The notes beneath the pieces were generated by a model that saw only the letters and a list, made by a program, of their open reading frames with translations, was not told the origin of the DNA and did not search any database. Of a stretch of 6,650 nt of DNA, positions 1-5,475 are shown piece by piece. Origin of the DNA: Bog-1181 sp964565765. Its GTDB lineage: Bacteria; Oederibacteriota; PGYV01; Palsa-1178. Each line of letters opens with the position of its first letter. Position 1 is the first letter of the stretch. The stretch covers positions 1 to 6,650 of the forward strand of contig CAZMGF010000076.1 in NCBI GenBank assembly GCA_964565765.1, read 5' to 3'. The position numbers were made by a program, and so were the translations under genes.

Positions 1-94
1 GATTTTTATTGATGTGAAAATTTATTACCTGGCTGTGCCTTAAACATCATTTACACCAAAAAAAATATAAAGAGGGTCGAAAAGCAAAAGGGAT

Positions 95-120
95 TCCAAA
101 GGGTTTATAAACCCTTTGGA
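95..120. repeat. Perfect 26-bp palindrome
   Basis: The half-site TCCAAAGGGTTTA is followed at once by its exact reverse complement, with no spacer and no mismatch. The flanking bases (T at 94, C at 121) do not extend it. With no loop it is a poor RNA terminator, since its centre TTTATAAA would have to form the loop. A dimeric DNA-binding protein site, a resolution site or a cruciform is more natural. It lies 11 bases before a GC-rich terminator hairpin. I do not recognise the motif. Positions 1-94 hold no supportable gene: the only open frame entering from the left edge on the plus strand stops at 41-43. Confidence 0.85.
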
Positions 121-130
121 CGGGGTACTA

Positions 131-154
131 AAAAGGGGCAGGGGGCCCCTTTTG
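131..154 (+). terminator. Intrinsic terminator, plus strand
   Basis: AAAAGGGGC (131-139) pairs perfectly with GCCCCTTTT (145-153) around a 5-base loop, AGGGG. The 3' arm ends in TTTT. The stem is symmetric (A-run on one side, T-run on the other), so it could work in both directions. No gene inside the window ends into it on the plus strand, so it may close a transcript that enters from the left of the window. Confidence 0.6.
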
Positions 155-215
155 TCTTGAATCATTCTAAAGGTATGTTATTATACATATGCAGGTCCCA
201 GCTCAGAGCGAAACA

Positions 216-249
216 AAAAAGCCCCGGTGAGAAATTGCCGGGGCTTTTT
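216..249. terminator. Strong bidirectional intrinsic terminator
   Basis: AAAAAGCCCCGG (216-227) pairs perfectly over 12 bp with CCGGGGCTTTTT (238-249) around the 10-base loop TGAGAAATTG. It has a GC-rich core and a T-run in either direction. On the minus strand it sits 5 bases past the stop of the open frame at 255-596 and about 290 bases past the ferredoxin stop, so it probably ends the ferredoxin transcript. Confidence 0.85.
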
Positions 250-254
250 GCTTT

Positions 255-596
255 TTATGCAGTTAAAGCGTCCGCGGTCCTCGGAACGACTAGGTGCAGA
301 GGAATATCATAAAAATACCTTAAAGGGCCCTGGATGTAGAGCGGCCGCCCCTGATTCTCCGGCCGCTCTTGCCTTTGTTCTGTTTTTGCGTTAGTGGCCG
401 CGGCCCACAGGGTTGGGACCATTGTTTTTGCTGGGCTCAAGCTGAAAGCCCGCAGAACGGCACCTGGAACTATTGTGAAAGGTGCAACGCCCAAAAACAA
501 AAATGCCTGGTAAAACTTATTCAACTGCCGGCCTTTTATCTTTTTGAAAAAACATTGCTTTTGCATGATTTTAAACACTTTAAGCAGCCTGTACAT
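255..596 (-). CDS. Doubtful small ORF downstream of ferredoxin
   Basis: This is an open frame of 113 codons. Its first ATG lies inside the ferredoxin gene (out-of-frame overlap 536-596), and a second possible start, MQKQCFF, is at 566. Neither has a recognisable Shine-Dalgarno site. The product is not recognised. Around residues 30-50 there is one hydrophobic stretch (FYQAFLFLGVAPFTIVPGAV) that could be a single membrane segment. The last third is polar, rich in Q, R and E, and coincides with a GC-rich inverted repeat (338-369), which is unusual for a coding region. The one point in favour is that a strong terminator begins 5 bases past the stop, so the ferredoxin transcript probably crosses this region. 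It could equally be a long 3' untranslated region. Confidence 0.2.
   Translation of the reverse strand: MYRLLKVFKIMQKQCFFKKIKGRQLNKFYQAFLFLGVAPFTIVPGAVLRAFSLSPAKTMVPTLWAAATNAKTEQRQERPENQGRPLYIQGPLRYFYDIPLHLVVPRTADALTA
338..369. repeat. GC-rich inverted repeat (10-bp arms)
   Basis: AGAGCGGCCG (338-347) is the exact reverse complement of CGGCCGCTCT (360-369), with a 12-base loop. Neither side has a T-run, so it is not a typical intrinsic terminator. The surrounding GC-rich patch contrasts with the AT-rich window. Confidence 0.6.
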
Positions 597-745
597 TCTT
601 GCCTTTTTACAATGTGAATATGCCTGTGAAAAAACGGCCCCCTTACAGTTAAAACTCCTTTATCGCATACTTCTGCACAATCCCCGCATGCAGTACATTT
701 GCGCGTGTTTAAAACTAAAAAATCTGTTGAGTGTCTGCCATGCAT
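536..745 (-). CDS. Small 2[4Fe-4S] ferredoxin-type protein
   Basis: This is a 69-residue soluble protein with two complete C-x2-C-x2-C-x3-C clusters: Cys17, 20, 23, 27 (CTACGDCAEVC) and Cys51, 54, 57, 61 (CTGCLKCLKSC). Its length and spacing fit a bacterial-type ferredoxin that carries two [4Fe-4S] clusters and passes electrons in the cytoplasm. The usual proline after each fourth cysteine is missing (DKG and KSN follow instead), and the loop between clusters has an unusual histidine-rich stretch, FFHRHIHIV (38-46). The ATG at 745 is chosen because AAGGAGG lies 8-9 bases upstream; an ATG at 741 has worse spacing. It stands alone, 466 bases beyond the end of the tra/par operon, with its own likely promoter near 831. 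Its redox partner is not in the window. Confidence 0.88.
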   Translation of the reverse strand: MHGRHSTDFLVLNTRKCTACGDCAEVCDKGVLTVRGPFFHRHIHIVKRQECTGCLKCLKSCKSNVFSKR

Positions 746-802
746 AAAGCTTTCCTCCTTTTATTTGTTGCTTCGCCATATTTAGGAAGACGTCAAAGGT
801 GT

Positions 803-826
803 GGTTTTATTGCGATAAATAAAACC
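803..826. repeat. Inverted repeat at the likely ferredoxin transcription start
   Basis: GGTTTTATT (803-811) pairs perfectly with AATAAAACC (818-826) across a 6-base loop, GCGATA. It begins 4 bases downstream of the minus-strand TATAAT at 831-836. It would therefore sit at or just after the transcription start, forming either a 5' stem-loop in the ferredoxin mRNA or a repressor site in DNA. Confidence 0.55.
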
Positions 827-830
827 TTTT

Positions 831-836
831 ATTATA
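831..836 (-). promoter_or_regulatory. Likely -10 box of the ferredoxin promoter
   Basis: Reading on the minus strand, 836 to 831 is a perfect TATAAT. The expected start is near 824, giving a leader of about 80 nt before the ATG at 745. No good -35 hexamer lies at 16-18 bases. That place is taken by the palindrome at 846-864, which hints at an activator-dependent or repressed promoter (inference). Confidence 0.5.
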
Positions 837-845
837 AAAATCTAA

Positions 846-864
846 TCGGGAAATCATTTCCCGA
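846..864. promoter_or_regulatory. Palindrome copy 1, possible operator
   Basis: TCGGGAAAT, one central C, then ATTTCCCGA: 9-bp perfect arms. The core GGGAAATCATTTCCCG (848-863) recurs exactly at 1136-1151. This copy overlaps the expected -35 position of the ferredoxin promoter. The size and odd centre are typical of a site for a dimeric HTH protein. The ParB-family protein in this window is one candidate binder, but nothing in the sequence proves it. Confidence 0.6.
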
Positions 865-927
865 GACATTTAAAGCCCTTATTTTCACTGCTTTTTACTG
901 CTTTTGCACCGCGTTCTTTCCGTCTTT

Positions 928-945
928 TGTTCTGTTCTGTTCTGT
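928..945. repeat. Short TGTTC tandem repeat
   Basis: There are 3.6 perfect copies of TGTTC, followed shortly by CTACTACTAC (953-962 approx.). Such tracts are prone to slippage. No gene is seen in frame with it, so its role, if any, is unknown. Confidence 0.6.
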
Positions 946-964
946 CTTTCCCTCTACTACTACT

Positions 965-1119
965 TACACTCTGACTTTCACCAAATATCACTGCCTTACA
1001 GCCAAAGGAAAAGTAAAGACCCAAACTATCACACTACTGTTTTTGGGAGAGTTTGGGTCTTTACGCATGACGGCGCGAAAAGGCAGGTTTTTATTATATT
1101 TGGTGAAAGTCAGAGTGTA
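965..1119. mobile_element. MITE-like nested inverted repeat (no transposase)
   Basis: The outer arms at 965-988 and 1096-1119 are perfect 24-bp inverted repeats beginning TACACTCTGACTTTCACC. Inside them CTGCCTT (991-997) pairs with AAGGCAG (1080-1086), and GTAAAGACCCAAACT (1013-1027) pairs with AGTTTGGGTCTTTAC (1050-1064). In total 46 base pairs make one long imperfect hairpin. If the outermost TA on each side is a target-site duplication, the core is 151 bp with 22-bp terminal repeats, as in non-autonomous elements that insert at TA (IS630/Tc1-like). That reading is inference. It could instead be a large terminator for the operon or a transfer-origin structure. Confidence 0.5.
1013..1064 (-). 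terminator. Possible terminator of the par/tra operon
   Basis: The inner 15-bp perfect stem of the nested repeat (arms 1013-1027 and 1050-1064, loop of 22) is followed on the minus strand by CTTTACTTTTCC, a U-rich tail broken by A and C. It lies about 150 bases past the stop codon at 1212. It is the strongest hairpin available to end the five-gene operon, but the tail is imperfect. Confidence 0.35.
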
Positions 1120-1135
1120 TCCGTGGTGTTACATA

Positions 1136-1151
1136 GGGAAATCATTTCCCG
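1136..1151. promoter_or_regulatory. Palindrome copy 2, possible operator
   Basis: GGGAAATCATTTCCCG is an exact 16-base repeat of 848-863, in the same orientation and 288 bp away; its palindromic core is 1136-1150. The sequence GGCCCG and seven T residues follow on the plus strand, so with a TCA loop it could also act as a weak plus-strand terminator. Having the same palindrome twice argues for a protein-binding site. Confidence 0.55.
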
Positions 1152-1188
1152 GCCCGTTTTTTTGCCTTGTTTTTCAGGCCTTTATGAT

Positions 1189-1206
1189 AAACGCGAAGCG
1201 TTTTTT
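1189..1206 (+). terminator. Small plus-strand terminator-like hairpin
   Basis: AAACGC (1189-1194), loop GAA, then GCGTTT (1198-1203), running into six T residues (1201-1206). The stem is short (6 bp). It lies 6 bases beyond the stop of the minus-strand operon and would stop plus-strand transcription from running antisense into it. Confidence 0.4.
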
Positions 1207-1211
1207 AAATT

Positions 1212-1901
1212 TTATCCTTCAGCTACTGTGTCAAGTCCTTTTGCCGGGTCATATGTCATCACGTGCCAATGCCTAAGGTCTGAATTATCAAATATTTCTG
1301 AATACCAGGGCGCGCGGGCCCTGGGCACTATATATATTACTTCGTGCTTTTTTAATTCGTCAAATGCCAGATAGTCTGACAGGTAGTCTTTGATTATTGC
1401 TTTCGTTTTCCTTGTCAGCTGGTACTCAACCAGGTACTTTCTTCCGTCTTTGTCCTCAAATGTAAAATCCGGCGTCTTAAACTTCTTTTTTGCCTTGTAA
1501 TTTTCCCGCCGTAATTCATAATCTGTTTTATAATTCTTAAAGCCGTCAAAATTTTTGATGAAATAAACAAGTATGTCGGTAACCATAAGGTCGTGCTGCA
1601 TGGCCTGTTGGTGGATTATGTATCGAACAACCTCAAATCCGGATTTTTTAAGGTACTGAATCCCTGAATAGGTTAAAAAATAGACTTTTTCCGGATGCGC
1701 GCCTGGATGAGAGTTGATTTCAGGCATGAGCCGCTGCATATGGCCCAGATATCCTTTTTTTTCAAGCGCCAGAAGGTACCTGCGCGCGTGTATATTTGTA
1801 TTAAAATACATTTTTTCAACGTGGCGGATAAGAACTGCTTTTACACGCCATATAAAATACAGGATTTCGTTCATTCTTTTAACTTGCTGGATTTTATTCA
1901 T
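1212..1901 (-). CDS. Replication-relaxation-like winged-helix protein
   Basis: A 229-residue protein that resembles the Replic_Relax family (plasmid and ICE proteins tied to replication or DNA relaxation in transfer). Residues 8-60 form a winged-helix-like DNA-binding region (alternating helices, then LLALEKKGYL). The segment YFLTYSGIQYLKKSG (74-88) and the conserved-looking HDL (103-105) follow. The C-terminal part has a nuclease-like PD...ExQ arrangement: Pro144-Asp145 (PDFTFE), then Glu159 and Gln161 in YLVEYQLT. This recalls PD-(D/E)xK folds but with Gln in place of Lys, so activity is uncertain. The ATG at 1901 follows the coupling-protein stop by 3 bases, with GGAG 7 bases upstream. It is the last gene of the operon. 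Family assignment is from pattern recognition only. Confidence 0.65.
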   Translation of the reverse strand: MNKIQQVKRMNEILYFIWRVKAVLIRHVEKMYFNTNIHARRYLLALEKKGYLGHMQRLMPEINSHPGAHPEKVYFLTYSGIQYLKKSGFEVVRYIIHQQAMQHDLMVTDILVYFIKNFDGFKNYKTDYELRRENYKAKKKFKTPDFTFEDKDGRKYLVEYQLTRKTKAIIKDYLSDYLAFDELKKHEVIYIVPRARAPWYSEIFDNSDLRHWHVMTYDPAKGLDTVAEG

Positions 1902-1904
1902 TGA

Positions 1905-3620
1905 TTACTCCGGTTTTTTATCGTCTTTTTCCTTTGAATCATTCGGTTCATCCTTAATGTCCTCTTTTAAAGCTTCTTTTAAATCATTTGGCGCTGTTTT
2001 TGTTATGTCTTTCAATGAAAACTTCTTTTTCATTGAAACTGTAGGTTCCTCTATAGCCGGTTCAATTGCGGGCGCCGCGGGCTTTGCTTTAACTGTGTGC
2101 CGGATATGTAATTTATGTCTTTTAACTTTGCTAAAATCAAATGGTGTAAAATCTACTTTCTTGATGATTTTTCCTTCCAGTGTTTCAAGTTTTATAAAAC
2201 CCTCTTTTAGTTTTAAATATTTTATATGGTCCGGGTGAACAACAAATTGATTTGCGTCTTTAAATTGAAAACCGGCTTCCATTGTATTGCCATCCCGTAT
2301 CGCAAAGCTCGACTGCTTGTTTGCAACTTCATCGGTTCCCCAGCTATTAACAAAATATTCAACAGTGGCCGGATCATCAATGTGCATGACTACCTTATTA
2401 CGTGAATTAGAAAGAATTGAATTTTTTATACCCATCCCGCATGCTTCGAGATCCCCAAATGCCTGGTGTCCAAATATCAAACCAACGTTAGCTTCCCTGG
2501 CCTTATTGATAAGTTCCGGAAAATCCTGATAAATGACATTGTAAAACTCGTCCAGATATATAAAAAANNNNNNNNNNNNNNNNNNNNNNNNNNNNNNNNN
2601 NNNNNNNNNNNNNNNNNNNNNNNNNNNNNNNNNNNNNNNNNNNNNNNNNNNNNNNNNNNNNNNNNNNAGTTTTTTTGTCAATTCCGGATCCTTTATCTTT
2701 TCCAGTAGAAATTTTGCATTTTCATCATCGCCCATTTTGGGGCAAATTGATTTAAAATACAGCGCGGGTTTGAGTGTTGCCTGATATAGGTCGTTAAAGG
2801 TTATTGTGCCGTATTGCTTTTTCAGAACCGCTATTGCCGCGCGTAAATACGCTTGCTGAGCCTTTTCATAGAACGGATCTCCGTTTTTTTCATAGTAAAG
2901 TGCAGACGCAACGCGGTTATAGATTTCATTTGCATTATCTCCAGCCAGCGGGTTATAGCTGTGCGATTTTGGGTCGCCCAGACAAAACCTGTAATAATCC
3001 ATGTCGCGGTTTGATTTATTAGCCGTTACCGCTATTTCAACGTTTTCGTGCATGTTGGCCTTAATATCAAAAATAAAAACTCCTGCGCCGTTTTTTATGT
3101 CCTGATATATCCACGGATAAAAAACAAGCCAGGTTTTGCCTGAACCTGTGGCGCCTATGACCTGCGTGTGTGTAAACCTGTCTTTTGTTTTAAATACCAG
3201 GTTTGGTGTGATATAGATTGGAAAGTCCCCTATATTTTCATTACTTGCTTTAAATGCCTTGCGGTCCGTTTTGTTCTTTTGCGTTACGATCGGCTTTTTA
3301 AGAATAAAGTAAACATACCCCCCGACTGGTGCCAAAAGAATTATCCAATCCGGTATTGGCGACAAAAAATTTATTGAAGGTATATATCTGATTAATGATT
3401 TTATCCCCCAAAATATTGGCAGCATTAATATTGCCGCCAATACGTGTGACCCTTTTTTGTTTTGAAAGATTTGTGCGATTACATAGCACAAAAGGACAAA
3501 ATCAACAGCATAAGCCAAAACTGTTATTACCGGTGATTCCGACAGGTGTAAATGCAGTAAAAAATAATCGCACAGGTAGTATGCAATACTTACGCATAAT
3601 ACAGTTATGTCTTGAATCAT
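1905..3620 (-). CDS. TraG/VirD4-type conjugative coupling ATPase (T4CP), with gap
   Basis: A predicted inner-membrane hexameric ATPase that would hand the relaxase-DNA complex to a type IV secretion channel. The first 110 residues contain about four hydrophobic segments (near 4-22, 31-52, 60-78, 92-107). Walker A is GATGSGKT (156-163), then the VFIFDIKANM segment (181-190), then Walker B, IYLDEF (354-359). GLIFGHQAFGDLE (380-392) and NSRNKVVMHIDDPATVEYF are typical C-terminal family motifs. The last 50 or so residues are charged and probably disordered. The frame stays open across a 100-N gap (residues about 318-351). The Walker A Lys to Walker B Asp distance is 195 residues as written, shorter than in well-studied members such as TrwB (about 220), so residues are probably missing. 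The ATG at 3620 overlaps the parB stop by ATGA, with AGAGGAAG upstream. Confidence 0.85.
   Translation of the reverse strand: MIQDITVLCVSIAYYLCDYFLLHLHLSESPVITVLAYAVDFVLLCYVIAQIFQNKKGSHVLAAILMLPIFWGIKSLIRYIPSINFLSPIPDWIILLAPVGGYVYFILKKPIVTQKNKTDRKAFKASNENIGDFPIYITPNLVFKTKDRFTHTQVIGATGSGKTWLVFYPWIYQDIKNGAGVFIFDIKANMHENVEIAVTANKSNRDMDYYRFCLGDPKSHSYNPLAGDNANEIYNRVASALYYEKNGDPFYEKAQQAYLRAAIAVLKKQYGTITFNDLYQATLKPALYFKSICPKMGDDENAKFLLEKIKDPELTKKXXXXXXXXXXXXXXXXXXXXXXXXXXXXXXXXXXFFIYLDEFYNVIYQDFPELINKAREANVGLIFGHQAFGDLEACGMGIKNSILSNSRNKVVMHIDDPATVEYFVNSWGTDEVANKQSSFAIRDGNTMEAGFQFKDANQFVVHPDHIKYLKLKEGFIKLETLEGKIIKKVDFTPFDFSKVKRHKLHIRHTVKAKPAAPAIEPAIEEPTVSMKKKFSLKDITKTAPNDLKEALKEDIKDEPNDSKEKDDKKPE
2568..2667. 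other. Assembly gap of exactly 100 N
   Basis: One hundred N is the usual placeholder for a gap of unknown size. It begins beside a run of six A and ends beside a run of seven T, just before the coupling-protein Walker B motif. That both sides are in the same frame with 100 bases may be chance, or may mean the true length leaves remainder 1 when divided by 3. Confidence 0.95.
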
Positions 3621-4462
3621 TTAGCTTCCTCTGCCTTTTCAATCTCGGCTATAATCTTTTTGAGTTCCTTTAAAATAACTTCTTTGTTCTTGATTGTGCC
3701 TGAAAGGCTGATTTTGATTATCCCTTTTTCTTTGTCAATAAGCACTGGCGGTTTTTCTGTGGCTTTCTTTATAATCTTTTTTGCTTCCTTTTTTGAATCC
3801 TTGCTTTCAAGTTTTGCAATTTCTTTGTTTAAGGCATCAGCAGGAAGCTTTATAAGCTGCGTTGCTCCAAAAAAATTCGTTTTCCCTTCTTTTACAAGAT
3901 TTGTGAGTCTTTCGTTATCTCCTATTTGTTTGTAAAGGTTAATCGTTCGATAGTGCTTGTCCAGGCGTTCTGCAATGTCTTTGGATGACAGGCCGCGCGT
4001 TTCAAGTTTTTTGATATAGCAGAGCATGTCAAAAAACGAAAGCTGCGTGCGAATAAGGTTTTCAATTTCGCTTACTACATACGCTTCTTCGTCCTTAATG
4101 TTGTTGAATATAGCTTTAATGGTTTTTATATTAAGTTCTTTGCTGGCTCTCAGTCGGTTGAATCCGGCGATAACCTGATATTTACCCTCAACCGCGGGCG
4201 CCAGGCGCACAAATATGGGAACTTTAAGGCCGTGCTTTTGAATTGAGGATTTTAATGATTCAAAATCCTCTTTGCTTATTGATTCTGTGCGGATCTGGAA
4301 GGTAGTGTCGTCAAGTATGTCTTTTACCGGAATTTCCACTATCTGTCCGGCTGCTTTAAGGTCCTCTGTAATTTCAATCTTTTTCTTAACGTCAGGATGT
4401 TTTTCCAGCGTGTTTTCTATCTGTTTATCTATCTTTTTCTTCATGGCCTCTTTCATGTTCAT
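3617..4462 (-). CDS. parB: ParB/Spo0J-family partition protein
   Basis: A 281-residue centromere-binding and CTPase-type partition protein. After a lysine-rich N-terminus (1-35), the ParB N-domain shows GLKVPIFVR (78-86), the GxxRxRA motif GFNRLRA (100-106; compare GERRYRA) and ENLIRTQL (134-141; compare ENLQREDL). These form the CTP-binding pocket in the family. A helix-turn-helix follows at about 157-180 (LSSKDIAERLDKHYRTINLYKQI). The region from 205 on is lysine/glutamate-rich and probably helical, as in ParB dimerisation domains. The ATG at 4462 overlaps the parA stop by ATGA, with GGAGG 7 bases upstream. The consensus parS of chromosomal ParB (TGTTTCACGTGAAACA) is absent, so it must use another site. 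A KorB-like role as both partition protein and repressor is possible. Confidence 0.88.
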   Translation of the reverse strand: MNMKEAMKKKIDKQIENTLEKHPDVKKKIEITEDLKAAGQIVEIPVKDILDDTTFQIRTESISKEDFESLKSSIQKHGLKVPIFVRLAPAVEGKYQVIAGFNRLRASKELNIKTIKAIFNNIKDEEAYVVSEIENLIRTQLSFFDMLCYIKKLETRGLSSKDIAERLDKHYRTINLYKQIGDNERLTNLVKEGKTNFFGATQLIKLPADALNKEIAKLESKDSKKEAKKIIKKATEKPPVLIDKEKGIIKISLSGTIKNKEVILKELKKIIAEIEKAEEAK

Positions 4463-5274
4463 ATTTCAGCCTCCAGTTTTTTTATTATTTCTTTTTTAAT
4501 ATCCTGCATTGCAACTACAGCTTCTTCTTTATCAGAAAATAAAAGATCGACCGGCAAGCCGAATGTCGCGGCTTGCATTAGTTTTACAGTCGCTTTTACT
4601 CCGTTCTCAAACATCAGCTTTGAATCAAGGCTTTTTTCAAGGTTTGCTACATACATACTGCTCACAGAAGTGTCCGTAAACATATTCGTTAAAATGCCCA
4701 ATATTTTTATATTGTGTTTCAATTCAGTTCGTACCGTTTCGGCTATTTTTAACAGGTTTGTTATTCCTGTAAATTCCGACCGTCCGGGCTTAAACGGAAT
4801 GATAATATGATTTGACAGGCACAGGGCATTCCAGACAAATATTGAAAGCGATGGCGGATTGTCAATAAAAACAAAATCAAAGTCCTTTATTGTTTCTTTA
4901 AGGTTTCGGGCCAGCACTGTTTCGCCGGCGGGCTTGTCTTTTAATATGGTTTCAACATCCAGCAGCGTCATGCCCCCGGTTATGATTGATAAATTTTTCT
5001 CTGTGCGTTTTCTCAGTTCAAGACCTTCAAGTAGTGCGTTGAAATTGATTTTTCTAATATTTATTTCTTTTCCCAGGTACGCGTTCTTTATTTCAGCATC
5101 CTGCTCCTGGCTTAAAAGCTCCGAACAGTTGCCCTGCGGGTCGTTGTCAATGATAAGCACCCTGTAATTATCCGCGAACGCGCTCGCGAGATTTACAGAC
5201 AGCGTTGATTTTCCCACCCCGCCTTTGTTGTTAAAAAAACTTATAACAACAGGCCTCTTAACTTTTTTATTCAT
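4459..5274 (-). CDS. parA: ParA/Soj-type partition ATPase
   Basis: A 271-residue deviant-Walker ATPase that binds DNA non-specifically when ATP-bound and moves ParB-bound DNA. The deviant Walker A is KGGVGKST (17-24) with the signature Lys, Walker A' is IIDNDPQGN (41-49), and Walker B is FVFIDNPPS (134-142). There is no N-terminal HTH extension, so it is the short type (Soj-like or plasmid type Ib size) and probably does not repress its own promoter. The ATG at 5274 follows the RHH stop directly (TAAATG), with AAGGAG 9 bases upstream inside the end of the RHH gene, which suggests translational coupling. All catalytic motifs are intact. Confidence 0.95.
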   Translation of the reverse strand: MNKKVKRPVVISFFNNKGGVGKSTLSVNLASAFADNYRVLIIDNDPQGNCSELLSQEQDAEIKNAYLGKEINIRKINFNALLEGLELRKRTEKNLSIITGGMTLLDVETILKDKPAGETVLARNLKETIKDFDFVFIDNPPSLSIFVWNALCLSNHIIIPFKPGRSEFTGITNLLKIAETVRTELKHNIKILGILTNMFTDTSVSSMYVANLEKSLDSKLMFENGVKATVKLMQAATFGLPVDLLFSDKEEAVVAMQDIKKEIIKKLEAEI

Positions 5275-5454
5275 TTATTTTTTCTCCTTGTCGGATTTTC
5301 TATTTTTCAAAAAATAATCTTCAAGAACAATCCTGACTAGCTGGGGAATTTTTCTTCGTTCTTCAATCGCTGTTTTTTCGATCGCAAGGTAGGTTTCTTC
5401 ATTTACGCTGGCCCAGACACGGCCATGAAATTTTTTCTTTTTTTGTTCCGGCAT
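5275..5454 (-). CDS. Small ribbon-helix-helix DNA-binding protein
   Basis: A 59-residue basic protein of the Arc/MetJ/CopG fold size. The predicted order is a lysine-rich N-terminal arm, a beta strand GRVWASV (11-17), helix 1 (NEETYLAIEKTAIEE, 18-32) and helix 2 (IPQLVRIVLEDYFLKN, 36-51). RHH dimers bind DNA with the paired strands and often regulate plasmid copy-number or partition operons. The start at 5454 is preferred because AAAGGGGG lies just upstream. An ATG at 5469 (5 residues longer) and a TTG at 5538 have no ribosome site, and the TTG coincides with the -35 box. It is first in the operon, ahead of parA, and is the most likely ligand for the 9-bp repeats at 5476-5520. Confidence 0.8.
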   Translation of the reverse strand: MPEQKKKKFHGRVWASVNEETYLAIEKTAIEERRKIPQLVRIVLEDYFLKNRKSDKEKK

Positions 5455-5475
5455 GTTGCCCCCTTTCATTTTGTA

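Larger units (their letters stand above)
746..1211. other. Gene-free intergenic region rich in inverted repeats
   Basis: This stretch separates the end of the minus-strand operon from the ferredoxin gene. Open plus-strand frames exist, but they lack ribosome sites, run through large inverted repeats and overlap real minus-strand genes, so I do not call them. It holds the ferredoxin promoter region, two identical palindromes, a nested inverted repeat of about 155 bp, a short TGTTC repeat (928-945) and a plus-strand terminator-like hairpin. On the minus strand, 901-960 is strongly purine-rich. Confidence 0.7.

Noticed and set aside
731..1374. Two long overlapping plus-strand open frames (731-1276 and 904-1374)
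   Set aside because: They run through the large inverted repeats, lack ribosome sites, give low-complexity Phe/Leu/Cys-rich products and overlap the minus-strand relaxation-like gene.
155..3621. Shared 13-mer GTCTTGAATCATT near 155-167 and at 3609-3621
   Set aside because: No extended similarity on either side. One 13-base match in an AT-rich 6.6 kb sequence is near chance.
1714..5167. Numerous plus-strand open frames opposite the operon
   Set aside because: All lie antisense to well-supported minus-strand genes and read as complements of their codons (Ser/Phe/Leu-rich), without ribosome sites.
5160..5195. CG-rich palindromic words (such as CTCGCGAG) inside parA
   Set aside because: They lie in codons of the conserved ParA region (SAFADN) and need no separate explanation.
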